From NCBI GenBank assembly GCA_004402895.1, contig SORT01000008.1, positions 1 to 61,787 on the forward strand: a stretch of 61,787 bases of DNA, read 5' to 3'. The translations under genes were made by a program, and so were the position numbers. Positions 43,953 to 55,000 of this stretch are shown piece after piece (positions within the stretch are counted from its first letter, which is position 1; every line of letters starts with the position of its first letter). This DNA is from Fidelibacterota bacterium MT.SAG.3 (lineage in GTDB: Bacteria > Fidelibacterota > SORT01). The notes beneath the pieces are model-generated. The model had not been told where the DNA came from. It saw only the letters and a list, made by a program, of their open reading frames with translations, and ran no database searches.

Positions 43953-44938
43953 TCTTTCTTCTCCTCCGATATGTCGGCAATCGATTCTTCTGCCGACTCA
44001 GCTATCTGTGTAACTATTTTTGTATCCTCGACAAATTTCAGAGTCTTTTCCATTAAGATTTTTGCAAAACTATCCTTTGGAATATCACGGGCGAATTTTA
44101 CGAGATCGCTTTTTATCAATACTTCCTGAACCGTATCACCTATAGTTTCGTAAAGACCGTCTTTCTCTAAAACAGCTAACATCTCGGTCGTCGTCATCTC
44201 GAGAGCCTTCAAGAAGTATCTGTTCTCGATGTATTCTCTTAATATCCTTGATAAACCCATATAATATCGGTCTATTTGTTTTTTCTCGATCAGATTTTCG
44301 TTAATCAGATGTTTAAGAGATTCTATTGCGATTTCATGCGCAGGACGGATTTCAACAGGTTTTCTGAACGGAATGATCGGTTTATCTGCCTTCTTCCGCC
44401 ACATATAATAGGCTATTCCAATGACCAGCAGTAAAGCGATCAGAGCTATAACGGTTCCCCAATTGTCGAACGGCTGAGGAATTTCATTCGGTTCTTTTAT
44501 ATCTCTAATTTCCGAGGCATCAGCGCTGAGAACGCTTCGTACATGCAACCAAAGACTGTCCGTATAGGTCTTGTATTGAATAGTTGTGTCCGCTGAATGC
44601 CAATAAACGATCTTCTGTGATGGAATTACGACTTGCCCCGTATCAAAGATGAAACTCTCGAATCTGTGCCTCTCAATTGTTATTCCCTTTTTACCACGTT
44701 CCCGCGAAATAGATCCCTCCCCGAGTTCGATAGGTAATAGCTCTACGCGCATACCGGGCAGTTGAAATTGCGTGTCATCATCGAATCGCAGTTCAAGGGT
44801 TATCGTCAAGCGGTCACCGATGCGAAGTGATTCAGGCTCGGCGAACAGTTCCGCTCTCATCTTTTGAGCGTTGGAGTAATCGATATTGAAAAAGAAGAGA
44901 ATTATAAAAATTGAACCCGGAAATCCTTGTTTCATCAA
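43949..44938 (-). CDS. BatD-like protein with cytoplasmic helical domain
   Basis: The 329-residue protein has a signal peptide (about 1-24, ending SNAQ). A periplasmic beta domain (about 27-150) contains LRIGDRLTITLELRFDDDTQ and IFDTGQVVIPSQKIVYW, as in BatD/DUF4381-type proteins. One membrane segment lies at about 162-182 (VIALIALLLVIGIAYYMW). The cytoplasmic helical domain includes ALEMTTTEMLAVLEKDGLYE. In Bacteroidota, BatD sits with MoxR and vWA proteins in aerotolerance clusters. It overlaps both neighbours by 4 bp. Confidence 0.75.
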   Translation of the reverse strand: MMKQGFPGSIFIILFFFNIDYSNAQKMRAELFAEPESLRIGDRLTITLELRFDDDTQFQLPGMRVELLPIELGEGSISRERGKKGITIERHRFESFIFDTGQVVIPSQKIVYWHSADTTIQYKTYTDSLWLHVRSVLSADASEIRDIKEPNEIPQPFDNWGTVIALIALLLVIGIAYYMWRKKADKPIIPFRKPVEIRPAHEIAIESLKHLINENLIEKKQIDRYYMGLSRILREYIENRYFLKALEMTTTEMLAVLEKDGLYETIGDTVQEVLIKSDLVKFARDIPKDSFAKILMEKTLKFVEDTKIVTQIAESAEESIADISEEKKD

Positions 44939-45813
44939 TGGAACCTCTTTGCCCGCTTTCTAAAGAACTTATAAAGAGGTTCAACGTAAGATTCTCCGGT
45001 CTTGATGTTAATATAATCGAGATTTATCTTCTTGAACATCTTTTCAAGCCCCTCTTGTTGAGCTTGCCTTAGAGCAGAGTAAGAATTTCTTATTTTCTCA
45101 TCTGAAGTGTCAACCACGACATTTTCACCCGTTTCGGCGTCCACGAGAGAAATCAGACCTGCATCGGGAAGCTGCATTTCGAGTTTATCGGTGACCTTAA
45201 TGGCTATCACGTCATGCTTAGAGGAGACCACTCTAAGCGATTTTTGAAATCCATCATCCATAAAATCGGAGAGAATGAATACAACCGAATTTCTCCTGAT
45301 GACCCTAAGAAGATACTCGAGCGCGGTGTTCATATTAGTGCCTTTGTTTTCAGGTTCGTGATAAACAATTTCTCTGAGTACCCGGAGAACGTGTTGACGC
45401 CCTTTCCGGGGCGGTATGAATTTTTCCACCCTATCCGTAAAGATCAGCAGACCGACCTTGTCATTGTTTTTCATGGCGGAAAATGCCAGCAGTGCGCATA
45501 TCTCGATCGCTACCTCATCTTTCATCCGGTAAGACGTTCCGAATGTTCCTGAACGGCTCATATCCACTACGAGCATCATGGAGAGTTCCCGTTCTTCGCT
45601 GAACACTTTTACGAACGGGGAGCCGGTGCGCGCGCTGACGTTCCAATCGATAAGGCGAATATCATCACCGGGGACATATTCCCGCACTTCGGCGAATTCC
45701 ATTCCCCTGCCCTTAAAAACTGTATGATATTCCCCGCTGAAGATCTCATTTACGAGACCTTTGGTTCCTATCTCCAAACGACGGACATTTTCGAGTACTT
45801 CTTTCGGCAGCAT
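44935..45813 (-). CDS. DUF58 / vWA-like protein
   Basis: The 292-residue protein has the DUF58 signatures GEYHTVFKGRGMEFAEVREY and VPGDDIRLIDWNVSARTG. A vWA-like fold follows with MIDAS-type motif LVVDMSRSGTFGTS and a second loop VVFILSDFMDDGF. No membrane segment is visible, so it is cytoplasmic. DUF58 proteins nearly always pair with MoxR ATPases, and are thought to act as adaptors for assembly or activation of client proteins. Confidence 0.9.
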   Translation of the reverse strand: MLPKEVLENVRRLEIGTKGLVNEIFSGEYHTVFKGRGMEFAEVREYVPGDDIRLIDWNVSARTGSPFVKVFSEERELSMMLVVDMSRSGTFGTSYRMKDEVAIEICALLAFSAMKNNDKVGLLIFTDRVEKFIPPRKGRQHVLRVLREIVYHEPENKGTNMNTALEYLLRVIRRNSVVFILSDFMDDGFQKSLRVVSSKHDVIAIKVTDKLEMQLPDAGLISLVDAETGENVVVDTSDEKIRNSYSALRQAQQEGLEKMFKKINLDYINIKTGESYVEPLYKFFRKRAKRFH

Positions 45814-45850
45814 ATTTAAAAGTTGATCGGTTTAAATGGGCGCTAAGTTT

Positions 45851-46843
45851 TTAAGGAACTTCTACTTTGTCGAATATACGTTCGACTATAGTTTCTGTTG
45901 TCATCTCTTCCGCTTCCGCTTCGTAGGTAAGGATTATTCTGTGCCTCAAAACATCCATGCCTATCGCTCTTATATCCTCAGGGGTCACATACCCACGCCG
46001 CATGATAAATGCGTGCGCTTTGGACGCTAAGCAAAGGTAAATTGAGGCTCTGGGGGAAGCTCCGAAGGAGATTAACCCCTTCAATTCTTTCAATCCCACT
46101 GATTCCGGATCTCTCGTAGCGAAAATCAGGTCAACGATATATCTCTGCACTTTCTCATCGATATAAACTTCATCGACTACCTTACGGGCGGATAGAATCT
46201 CTTTTGCGCCGACTACCGCTTTTACCTCAGGTATATCGCCGGTCGTTGCCATCCTCTGCATAATTTCCAATTCTTCAGCCTTCTCCGGATAATCGACAAT
46301 GACTTTGAGCATAAACCTGTCCACCTGCGCCTCAGGCAGTGGATAAGTTCCTTCCTGCTCTATCGGATTTTGAGTCGCTAAAACTAAAAACGGTTTATCA
46401 AGCGGGAAAGTCTCGGAACCTATAGTCACCTGCCTCTCCTGCATGGCTTCTAATAATGCGCTCTGCACCTTTGCGGGTGACCTGTTGATTTCATCGGCAA
46501 GAATGAGATTGGAAAATATAGGACCTTTTCTCGTTGTGAATTCGCCGTCCTTCTGATTGAAAATCAAAGTGCCTAACAGATCGGCGGGAAGCAGGTCTGG
46601 AGTGAACTGTATCCGTTGGAAATCGATATCGAGTATCTTCGCCAATGTACTTACGGTCAGAGTCTTGGCTAACCCGGGAACACCCTCGAGGAGGATATGA
46701 CCATCAGCCAATATCCCTATAAGCAGCCGCCTGATAAGCGGTTTCTGACCGACAATAACCTTGTCCATCTCCTTAATGATCTTATCGATGAATTGACTTT
46801 CAGACTCGATCTTCGCTTGTAATATTTCAAGGTCAACCGCCAT
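45851..46843 (-). CDS. MoxR-family AAA+ ATPase
   Basis: The 330-residue ATPase has Walker A GVPGLAKT (about 54-61), Walker B LILADEINRSPAKVQSALLE, sensor 1 LVLATQNPIEQEGTYPLPEA and arginine-finger region EAQVDRFMLK. A C-terminal helical lid ends with GMDVLRHRIILTYEAEAEEM. MoxR proteins are chaperone-like AAA+ proteins that act with vWA/DUF58 partners to mature other proteins. It precedes the DUF58 gene by 37 nt. Confidence 0.93.
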   Translation of the reverse strand: MAVDLEILQAKIESESQFIDKIIKEMDKVIVGQKPLIRRLLIGILADGHILLEGVPGLAKTLTVSTLAKILDIDFQRIQFTPDLLPADLLGTLIFNQKDGEFTTRKGPIFSNLILADEINRSPAKVQSALLEAMQERQVTIGSETFPLDKPFLVLATQNPIEQEGTYPLPEAQVDRFMLKVIVDYPEKAEELEIMQRMATTGDIPEVKAVVGAKEILSARKVVDEVYIDEKVQRYIVDLIFATRDPESVGLKELKGLISFGASPRASIYLCLASKAHAFIMRRGYVTPEDIRAIGMDVLRHRIILTYEAEAEEMTTETIVERIFDKVEVP

Positions 46844-46878
46844 TGACTACCTCCTCGGATTCACCCTTGACTCCGATT

Positions 46879-47382
46879 TTAAATACCGTCCGGATTCGTA
46901 ATACCTTTCAATTCAGTTATCTCATCCAAATCTTTTCCGAGATATTGTAATTCGAACGCGACTGCTTGTGAGAGGCTGTTATCTTTATACTTTTCCTGAA
47001 ATTCAAGATACGCCGCCCGCGCTTTATCGTATTCCTTAACATAATTGGCGTATATGTACCCGATCATGAATTGCGCCTTTGACGCCAATGGCGAATCAGG
47101 ATATAAAAGGATAACACGCCTGTATTCTGTTACGGCGTTAGGATAATCCTTTTTAACATTTGCATATCCGTCCGCTAACATAAACCTTCCCTCAGCCGCC
47201 CTTTCATCCTCGGGATAGTTATCAAGAAACTTTTTGAGCGTTAACAGAGCTTCGTCATGCTTCTCCTGACCTTGCTGTGTTCTGACTTTTGTCCAAAGTT
47301 CGTCAGCGGATTCAGTTGTCCCGCACGAAACGAAAATCACTGTTACCGTTAATAATAGACCTATTTTGTGAAACGACTTCAT
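46879..47382 (-). CDS. BamD-like TPR lipoprotein
   Basis: The second ATG of the frame is chosen because AGGAGG lies nine bases before it. The protein has 167 residues. The lipobox is VSC (Cys about 20). The mature part is tetratricopeptide-like: KHDEALLTLKKFLDNYPEDE, then YPNAVTEYRRVILLYPDSPL and YDKARAAYLEFQEKYKDNSL. This resembles the outer-membrane lipoprotein BamD/YfiO, though shorter. It lies 35 nt upstream of moxR and might belong to its operon. Confidence 0.78.
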   Translation of the reverse strand: MKSFHKIGLLLTVTVIFVSCGTTESADELWTKVRTQQGQEKHDEALLTLKKFLDNYPEDERAAEGRFMLADGYANVKKDYPNAVTEYRRVILLYPDSPLASKAQFMIGYIYANYVKEYDKARAAYLEFQEKYKDNSLSQAVAFELQYLGKDLDEITELKGITNPDGI

Positions 47383-47565
47383 TACCTTCATCCTCCTTAA
47401 TTACAATAGCGTATATAACAGTTCAACCTCCGACAGCCATTTCATTATATATTGACGTTTCACAGCTCTCTTTGGCGTGGCAAATTTATCACCTTTTAAA
47501 ATAAAAGCAAGCGCTTCTCGGAAAAAGTTAATATTATCTACAATCAATTAATCTGTACGATAATA

Positions 47566-50175
47566 TTAATCAATCAAAACTTCAAGACCTGAACCGTTAA
47601 CTCGCACGTCAAGTCTGTCTCCCTCTTTTGCTTCACCGCTGAGCAAAAGATTGGCAACCCTGTCAGTTATCTCCTTTTGAAGCAACCGTTTCAAAGGACG
47701 TGCGCCGTAAGCCGGGTCATAACCTTTCTCCGCCAACAGCAGAATTGCGTCATCGCTGATCTCTAATTTCATTCCTTTTTCATCGACCTTATCGATCAAT
47801 TTTTTCAATTGGAGGTTTACGATCTCTTTCACATTCTCAGGCGTCAGCGGATGGAAAACTATTATATCATCTATCCTGTTCAAAAATTCCGGTCTGAAGG
47901 TTGATTGCAGCATCTTATTTATTTCACTTTTTATCTCTTCATAGATCTCCGCTTCATTTTCCGGATTGATCTTTTCGGATTTTTCTACAACGAGCGATGA
48001 CCCGAGGTTTGAAGTCATGATAATTATCGTATTCCTGAAATTCACGACTCGCCCCTGACCATCTGTCATTCTTCCGTCATCTAAAACCTGAAGGAGAACA
48101 TTGAACACATCGTGATGAGCTTTTTCAATCTCGTCGAGCAGGATCACCGAGTAAGGTTTCCTTCGCACAGCCTCGGTGAGCTGCCCACCTTCTTCATAAC
48201 CCACATATCCGGGCGGAGCGCCGATAAGGCGTGATACGGAATGTTTTTCCATATATTCCGACATATCGATTCTGATCATCGCATTTTCATCATCGAAAAG
48301 AAATTCAGCTAAGCCTTTCGCGAGCTCGGTCTTACCCACGCCTGTAGAACCGATAAAAATAAATGAGCCTAACGGTCGCGATTCATCCTGTAGTCCGGCG
48401 CGGGAACGCTTCACCGCATCGGAGACCGCTTTTATCGCCTCGTGCTGACCGATGACACGCTCTTTAAGCCGCTCCTCCATTTGAAGAAGTTTATCCCGCT
48501 CGCCTTCCATCATCCGTGTCACGGGGATATTTGTCCACTGAGCCACGATTCCGGCAATATCCGTTTCATCTATCTCTTCTTTAAGCAGTCTTTTCCCCTT
48601 TTGGAGTTTTTTAAGACTTTCTTCCAGCTTCTCTTCCTTTAATTTGAGTTCAACCAATTTACCGTGTTTCAGCTCCGCCGCTTTCTCGTAATCGCTTTCG
48701 AGTTCCGCTGCGGCATAAGCAGTCCGTGTCTTCTCTATTTCCTCCTTAATCTCCCTCAATCTTCCGATAGCCACCTTTTCCGCCGTCCATTGTCCTCTGA
48801 TCGCCTCAGCCTCTTTAACGATCTTTTTCAATTGATCTTCAATTTCTTTTACTCTTTCGTCAGAATCCTCTTCTTTCGAGATCGCCGCTTTTTCGATTTC
48901 CAACTGCTTGATCTTGCGCTCTAATTCATCGAGCTCAGCAGGCATACTGTCGATGTCGATCCGTAACTTACTTGCGGCTTCGTCTATCAGGTCGATTGCC
49001 TTGTCAGGCAGAAAACGGTCCGGAATATATCTGTGAGACAGATTTACCGCTGCGACGAGAGCAGAATCTTTTATTTTAATTCCATGATGTATTTCATATC
49101 GTTCACGCAATCCGCGCATTATGCTTATCGCATCTTCGATGGAAGGCTCTTCTATGTAATTCGGCTGGAATCTCCGTTCAAGCGCAGCGTCTTTTTCAAT
49201 ATATTTCCGATACTCGTCGATCGTGGTTGCCCCTATGACCTTCAACTCACCTCTTGCGAGCGACGGCTTGAGAATATTGCTCGCATCCACTGCGCCTTCC
49301 GCTGCGCCTGCGCCTACCACCGTATGAAGTTCATCAATGAAGAGGATAACTTCTCCATTGGAATCTTCTACTTCCTTTATCACCGCCTTCAGCCTTTCTT
49401 CAAACTCTCCCCGAAACTTTGCCCCTGCAAGAAGACTACCCATATCCAAAGCTACTATACGCTTATCTTTCATTCCATCCGGTACATCGCTCTTGACTAT
49501 CCTAAAGGCTAAACCCTCAACAATTGCTGTCTTACCTACTCCGGGGTCGCCGATAAGCACCGGATTATTTTTTGAACGGCGTGATAATATTTGCATTATC
49601 CTGCGAATTTCCTCTTCCCGCCCGATCACAGGATCGAGCTTATTGAGACGCGCAAGTTCATTCAGATCTTTTCCGTATCGTTCTAAAGCCTGATACTTGT
49701 CCTCAGGGTTTTGGTCGGTCACTCTCTGGCTCCCCCTGATATCCTGCAATACGCTCAGAATAGATTCCTTGGTTATTCCGAGACGATTCAACTCCGATTT
49801 CACACTGCTGGAATTCGACTCAGCCATGGCAATGATCAGGTGTTCGTTACTGATATATTCGTCTTTAAGCGCTTTCGATTCTTCTAACGCCGAATTTAGA
49901 ATACCATCGAGCTCTTTTGACAGCTGCGGCTCACCGATACCGCCACCGGTAGCCTTAGGTAACTTGGATAATACACCTTCAATCGATTCGTTAACTTCCT
50001 TTACCGAAATTCCCAATTTACTGATAATGGCTATAGCTGTGTTTTTTTCATCCGTAAGCATTGCCATGAGCAGATGCCCACTCTTCAGTTCGGGGTTTCT
50101 GAATTCTGCCGCAAGTTCCTGAGCGCGCCTGAACGATTCCTGCGCTCTGATGGTAAATTTATCGAAGGATATCAT
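47566..50175 (-). CDS. clpB: ATP-dependent disaggregase ClpB
   Basis: The 869-residue AAA+ chaperone has an N-terminal Clp_N double domain (about 1-150), NBD1 with [15 protein letters not shown] and [18 protein letters not shown], the long ClpB coiled-coil middle domain (about 400-530) and NBD2 with [17 protein letters not shown] and [11 protein letters not shown]. There is no ClpP-binding IGL/F loop visible, which fits ClpB rather than ClpA/C. It works with DnaK, whose gene is 6 kb away, to rescue aggregated protein. No CIRCE-type operator was seen upstream. Confidence 0.96.
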   Translation of the reverse strand: MISFDKFTIRAQESFRRAQELAAEFRNPELKSGHLLMAMLTDEKNTAIAIISKLGISVKEVNESIEGVLSKLPKATGGGIGEPQLSKELDGILNSALEESKALKDEYISNEHLIIAMAESNSSSVKSELNRLGITKESILSVLQDIRGSQRVTDQNPEDKYQALERYGKDLNELARLNKLDPVIGREEEIRRIMQILSRRSKNNPVLIGDPGVGKTAIVEGLAFRIVKSDVPDGMKDKRIVALDMGSLLAGAKFRGEFEERLKAVIKEVEDSNGEVILFIDELHTVVGAGAAEGAVDASNILKPSLARGELKVIGATTIDEYRKYIEKDAALERRFQPNYIEEPSIEDAISIMRGLRERYEIHHGIKIKDSALVAAVNLSHRYIPDRFLPDKAIDLIDEAASKLRIDIDSMPAELDELERKIKQLEIEKAAISKEEDSDERVKEIEDQLKKIVKEAEAIRGQWTAEKVAIGRLREIKEEIEKTRTAYAAAELESDYEKAAELKHGKLVELKLKEEKLEESLKKLQKGKRLLKEEIDETDIAGIVAQWTNIPVTRMMEGERDKLLQMEERLKERVIGQHEAIKAVSDAVKRSRAGLQDESRPLGSFIFIGSTGVGKTELAKGLAEFLFDDENAMIRIDMSEYMEKHSVSRLIGAPPGYVGYEEGGQLTEAVRRKPYSVILLDEIEKAHHDVFNVLLQVLDDGRMTDGQGRVVNFRNTIIIMTSNLGSSLVVEKSEKINPENEAEIYEEIKSEINKMLQSTFRPEFLNRIDDIIVFHPLTPENVKEIVNLQLKKLIDKVDEKGMKLEISDDAILLLAEKGYDPAYGARPLKRLLQKEITDRVANLLLSGEAKEGDRLDVRVNGSGLEVLID

Positions 50176-50194
50176 TTATATTCACTCATCGTTG

Positions 50195-52069
50195 CTAAAA
50201 TGCGAAAAGGAATCCGAAATGCAGCCTCCCGCGAGAGGTATTATCACCATCTGCGGGATTTAATTTATATCCGTAATCTAACCTTGCGGGTCCCATCGGA
50301 GTCATGAAGTATAATCCAGCTCCGCCCGCATATCTCATCCTTGCCGGGGATAGCTGCCCGAGCTCCTGCCATAGATTTCCGCCATCCAAAAACAGTTCAG
50401 CGCCGAACCGCCACAACAATGGAATTCTCAGCTCTACATTTGTGGAGAGTTTATAAATTTCGGACACGATTATTTCTTTGCTAATTTTAAAATCTCTTAA
50501 GTCTTGGTCTTTATATCCTCTTACAGATGTACCGCCGCCGAGGAAGAACCAATCAAAAAACGGAATTTCTTTCGTATCTCCAAATGATTTGATCAATCCG
50601 CTTTTAATCCGTGTGGAGAGTGTCCAGCTCTTATTCAAAAGAAACGGCTGATATCTGCTCCACGATAATTCGGCTCTGTATAGGTCACTGTTACCGCCTA
50701 AAAAGCCTCCCGCATACTTCATATCAAAAGAAAGGAGTGAGCCATTAGTAGGGAAGAATATATTTTTACGCTTGTCGTTTATCAGGAGTAGATTGATAGA
50801 CCGCTGCCTGCTTTCAAATAGTTTAAGAGAATCCGCAACCGCACTGTCAATTGAAGAAACTCGTGTTATAGTGATCCCTTGAGACAAGCGGGTGGAGAAT
50901 TGTTCACTATATTTTTTATATACGGCGATATCAGCTCCAAACCGGATCAAAGGAATATCAGGCTCTTTCAGCTGCTCCCGTTCAATAAATGTTCTGAATG
51001 TTGTCGGAGCTCTTTGACCGAATATCCATGGTTCCGTGTAGCTTACCTCAAAACCTGTTTCTCCGCTCGAAATATCGCTGATACCGGCGGATATATTCCC
51101 TTTAAATCTAATAAGACGTCCGGTAGCAAACAGATTCCTGTTGTACCATTCGGCAACTATGTTAAAATCTGTGGTGGTGGTGGTTGAGTTAGCAATTTTT
51201 CTCTGTTTAAACCCGAACTCACCACCGATCTGTTTCATGCGGCGTTCCCGCACACTGATGATGAGATTCAGTCTTCTGTTGACAGTGTCTGTCCGTATAG
51301 CGGTGATCAGTACGTTAGAGAACAATCCCGTTTCAAATAACCGTTTCTGACTCTCTTCTATCTTGCTGATGCTATATTTTTCGCTTGGCTTGAATGATAA
51401 TTCACGTCTGACAAGATTCGGAATTACTTTACTCGTTCCCTGTACTATGATACTGTCTATAAAGACTGTATCGTTTTCTTTTACATCTATTACTACTATA
51501 ACATCCTCGTCGCCGATCAGAATATTTTGTAATTGCGCAAAAGGTTTTCCTCTGTTTTGGTAAGCCGTTCTCACTGCCGCCAAGTCTTTTCTTAACAGAT
51601 ATGGATTTAGAGGGCTTCCTAATTTCGATTCAAACATTCTAAGGATTTCCGTATCCGCTATCAGATCGTTTCCCCTAATATTTATCTCTTTGATCGTTAC
51701 CCGCTTGCCTTCCGAAACGGTCAAATGAATAATAATTTCCTTCTTATTCACTATCTCAAAGGAATCCGTTACAACCGCATAAACGTATCCTTTTCTCTCA
51801 TAGTATTTGCGAACAGCTGCGCGGTCAAGTTTCAGGATTCTCGCGTTGAACTCGGAACCGCCTTTGAAAAAAGGAAGGAACCCCGGTTCTCTCAGATTCA
51901 TTTGAGATTTGAGCTTTCCATCAGAAATACTTTCATTACCCTGTATCTTGATCTCCTTGACCTTCAAAAGAGTTTGCGCATTTCCAATTCCGAGAATGCC
52001 GAAAAAAATCATAAGAACGGCAAGGCATTTCAAGGTATGACTGAAATTAAAAGGATGATATTTGTTCAA
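50195..52069 (-). CDS. TamA/BamA-family outer-membrane protein
   Basis: The 624-residue protein has a signal peptide (about 1-31, ending NAQ). Three POTRA domains follow (about 34-270: VKEIKIQGNESISDGKLKSQ, VTIKEINIRGNDLIADTEIL, VFIDSIIVQGTSKVIPNLVR). The C-terminal Omp85 barrel has a surface-antigen motif near FFLGGGTSVRGYKDQDLRDF and ends in Phe (LHFGFLFAF), the beta-signal. Three POTRAs and a downstream TamB gene fit TamA better than BamA, which has five. It probably moves lipids or proteins at the outer membrane with TamB. Confidence 0.9.
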   Translation of the reverse strand: MNKYHPFNFSHTLKCLAVLMIFFGILGIGNAQTLLKVKEIKIQGNESISDGKLKSQMNLREPGFLPFFKGGSEFNARILKLDRAAVRKYYERKGYVYAVVTDSFEIVNKKEIIIHLTVSEGKRVTIKEINIRGNDLIADTEILRMFESKLGSPLNPYLLRKDLAAVRTAYQNRGKPFAQLQNILIGDEDVIVVIDVKENDTVFIDSIIVQGTSKVIPNLVRRELSFKPSEKYSISKIEESQKRLFETGLFSNVLITAIRTDTVNRRLNLIISVRERRMKQIGGEFGFKQRKIANSTTTTTDFNIVAEWYNRNLFATGRLIRFKGNISAGISDISSGETGFEVSYTEPWIFGQRAPTTFRTFIEREQLKEPDIPLIRFGADIAVYKKYSEQFSTRLSQGITITRVSSIDSAVADSLKLFESRQRSINLLLINDKRKNIFFPTNGSLLSFDMKYAGGFLGGNSDLYRAELSWSRYQPFLLNKSWTLSTRIKSGLIKSFGDTKEIPFFDWFFLGGGTSVRGYKDQDLRDFKISKEIIVSEIYKLSTNVELRIPLLWRFGAELFLDGGNLWQELGQLSPARMRYAGGAGLYFMTPMGPARLDYGYKLNPADGDNTSRGRLHFGFLFAF

Positions 52070-52090
52070 ATTAAATATGAGCAGCTCCTA

Positions 52091-55000
52091 TCAGTATTGC
52101 AGCCGCAATTTATAGTTGACGTTCAACAACCCTTCAGTATCTACATTTCCGGCGAGTGAGCTATTTTGATTTATTTTATATTCCACTCCCACTTTTTGGG
52201 ATGCGGCAAGCCGCTGTAATCCCCTTTGATAGGTAACATAGAAGCTTCTTGAGATCTGCCTGCCTACCAACAATTCTGCATTTTGAATATCCTGGAGTGT
52301 CCCCGATTTTGTTTGAAGATCAAAAATGTCCAAACCCGCCAATTCGCTGCCCAAATCTTCAAAACTTTTTTCGAGATAACTTGTAGCCATAAACTGAACT
52401 CCTTTAGTGATCCCGGTGGCTGTTAAATTACCGCCGGTCTGCTTAAAGTTTATCAAACCAAGTATTTCACTTTCGCTGAAGTCACCTTTAGAATCCGAAA
52501 AAAAGAAAGTAGGTTTCTCCAATGTGCCACCCATCTCGACTATGATCTGAATTGGGTCATCTCCAACGCCTATCGAGGTGGTCGCCAATATGTCAAACCT
52601 GGGATTGAATTCATACGGATCGAATTCAATATCTGCTCTTTCGATAACGAATGTATCGTTGATATAAAAGTACTTACCTTTGATCGATGAAATACTGCCG
52701 GAAAAATTATATTCTTCCTGAGGAATTTTTATGATCCATATGTCAGCGCTAAATTCTATGTCCGCTTGACTGTTTTTCAGATAAAACTTATCCGTCATCA
52801 CCGCGTGAATATTAAAGTCAAGGTATGGAACCGTCTCTACGATTATTTCCTCCTCGAGCTCCTCGACAAACTCCGATCTTATCGTAACAAAATCGGGCAA
52901 AAGCTCTCCCGTGATAACAATAGTATCCTGTCCTGTGATCTTGAGGTCGACATCAGTCACAGATTCCAATTCTCCTAAAATACTCAGTACGTACAACTGC
53001 TCTCCTTTGAACGTCATATCGAATATAGGTCTGAAGAAGGAAGTTATATCTACATCCCCTGACATTGTGAAATGCCGTGGATTTACATTATCATCTTTTG
53101 CAAAAAAATCGCTGAAACCGGAAAATTTGGCTAAAACCTTATCAATCAGTCCCTTTTTCTTTCCCCCTTTCATCATACCGGTCAACAATTCGATTCTTCC
53201 CATATTCTCGATAACTACTATCTCGCCTTCAATCTCAGTGGCAGAGTTTTGTAGTAAATTACTGTCAATCCGGCCGTTTTTCACCCTTATATAACCGTCC
53301 CGTACCGGATTATGAAACTTGCCGGAGAGATTTAATTCTATTTCAAAATCACCTTGTATATCATCAATATCCGCAATATATACTGTGAAAAATTGAATAT
53401 TCCGACTCTCGCCCTTCACATTCAATAACATCTTCCGGTCAAGCTTTCTTCCTTCAACCTTCCAAAGAGCCATATTAAACGGCACATATCCCGAACCTGT
53501 ATATTCACCCTTTTCTACGGTTGCAGTGATACTTTCAAATTGAAGCAGAGTATCGGCATAGCTGGCAATTGTTTGAATTCTATCGAATAATATCTTGTCA
53601 AACCATCCGTTAGCAATATCCAAATCGAAACTCATTTCAGGGTCGGAAAAAGTTTTCGAAATATTTATACTGCCCGAAGCGATCCCACCTATTTCCTGTT
53701 TAAACGGATTGAATTTTTTATATGTGAATAAATTTACATTATTGAGTCCGATAAACAGCTCAATTTCATTATCCGGTGTTAAAACACTTTCTCTCTTATT
53801 GAGATTACTCAGCGTCAACTCCACTGAACCGTTTAGGTTTGCCCAAGAATTCTCTTTTTCAAGTATGTGTAATTTATCAATGGTCAGGAGACCGTTTTCA
53901 TAGAACAGGTTCGTAGATATTTCTTTTAATGCGTAATTCCCGTGTGAAGCTTCATTGATGTTGATAACTGCTTTTAAATTCGGCCTGGATAAAGTATTCG
54001 AAAGTATAAGCGCTCCACTCACTTTTCCTCCGAATGATGTATTATAGTCAATAAGATCAGAAATTGGCGCAAGATCTACGGACTTTAAGAGGAATGTACT
54101 CGTTAAGCTATCCGTTTGTTTATTCCATTCGGCTGAAATATCTATACTTCCACCGATTAAATTCAACGAAACAGGTTTAATGGAAAAAACGTCACCTTCT
54201 CTTGAGCCTCTCAGAACGTCATTACTGCTTATTTTGTAATTTCTAAATTCACCCGTTAATGAATCAATCTCAAATTGACCGTCTTCATTGATCCAACCAA
54301 TAAATTTCACGTAATCTTTGCCATTTTCCGCGCTGAAATTTTGAATTGTCAGTTTTCCGTCTTCTAAGATTGTAGAAAGATCAACGGATTCGATCTTCAA
54401 CTTACCTACATTTCCATTTACGAGGCGGAAGTATCCGTTGCCTTGCTGACGGGAACTGATATTGTTCAATACAAATATTCCTTTTGCGCTTTCAAAATTT
54501 CCCCTGCTTCCAACGAGATCATTGATCTCGAAATTTCCCGCCACGCTGAGATCTCTTAAATTTCCACTCAGAGTTAGATTAGCAGATGTATTTCCGTTGA
54601 TCTCTCTCACGTTGAACAAAGAGGAAAATTCATTCAAATTATTTGATTCAGCTTTAACAGCTGAATTTACTGATCCGTCAAAACCAAATATTCCTGTCGC
54701 AACTAAACTCGATTCCTTCATTTTCACCGTGACGGAATCAACCACCAATTTTTCGTTTTCAATGTTGAAAACGCCTAAAGCGCTTTCTATTTGCAAATTG
54801 TTTATCTCGGAGGATGTCACCTCGATTTCTCCCTCCATGACCAATTTCTCTTTCGTGTAGCCTTTACCTCTAAATCGAATAGCTCCGTTGATATCGGTTG
54901 GAAAATCGCTTATAGCCAATTCATGTAAGTCAAGATCTCTCACTTTTATTGAGACATCGAAATTACCTTCTCTTGTAACGCTGGCTTTTCCTACAAGTGA

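Noticed and set aside
47400-47565. A CIRCE or other heat-shock operator upstream of clpB
   Set aside because: No TTAGCACTC-N9-GAGTGCTAA-like palindrome is present here or upstream of dnaK.
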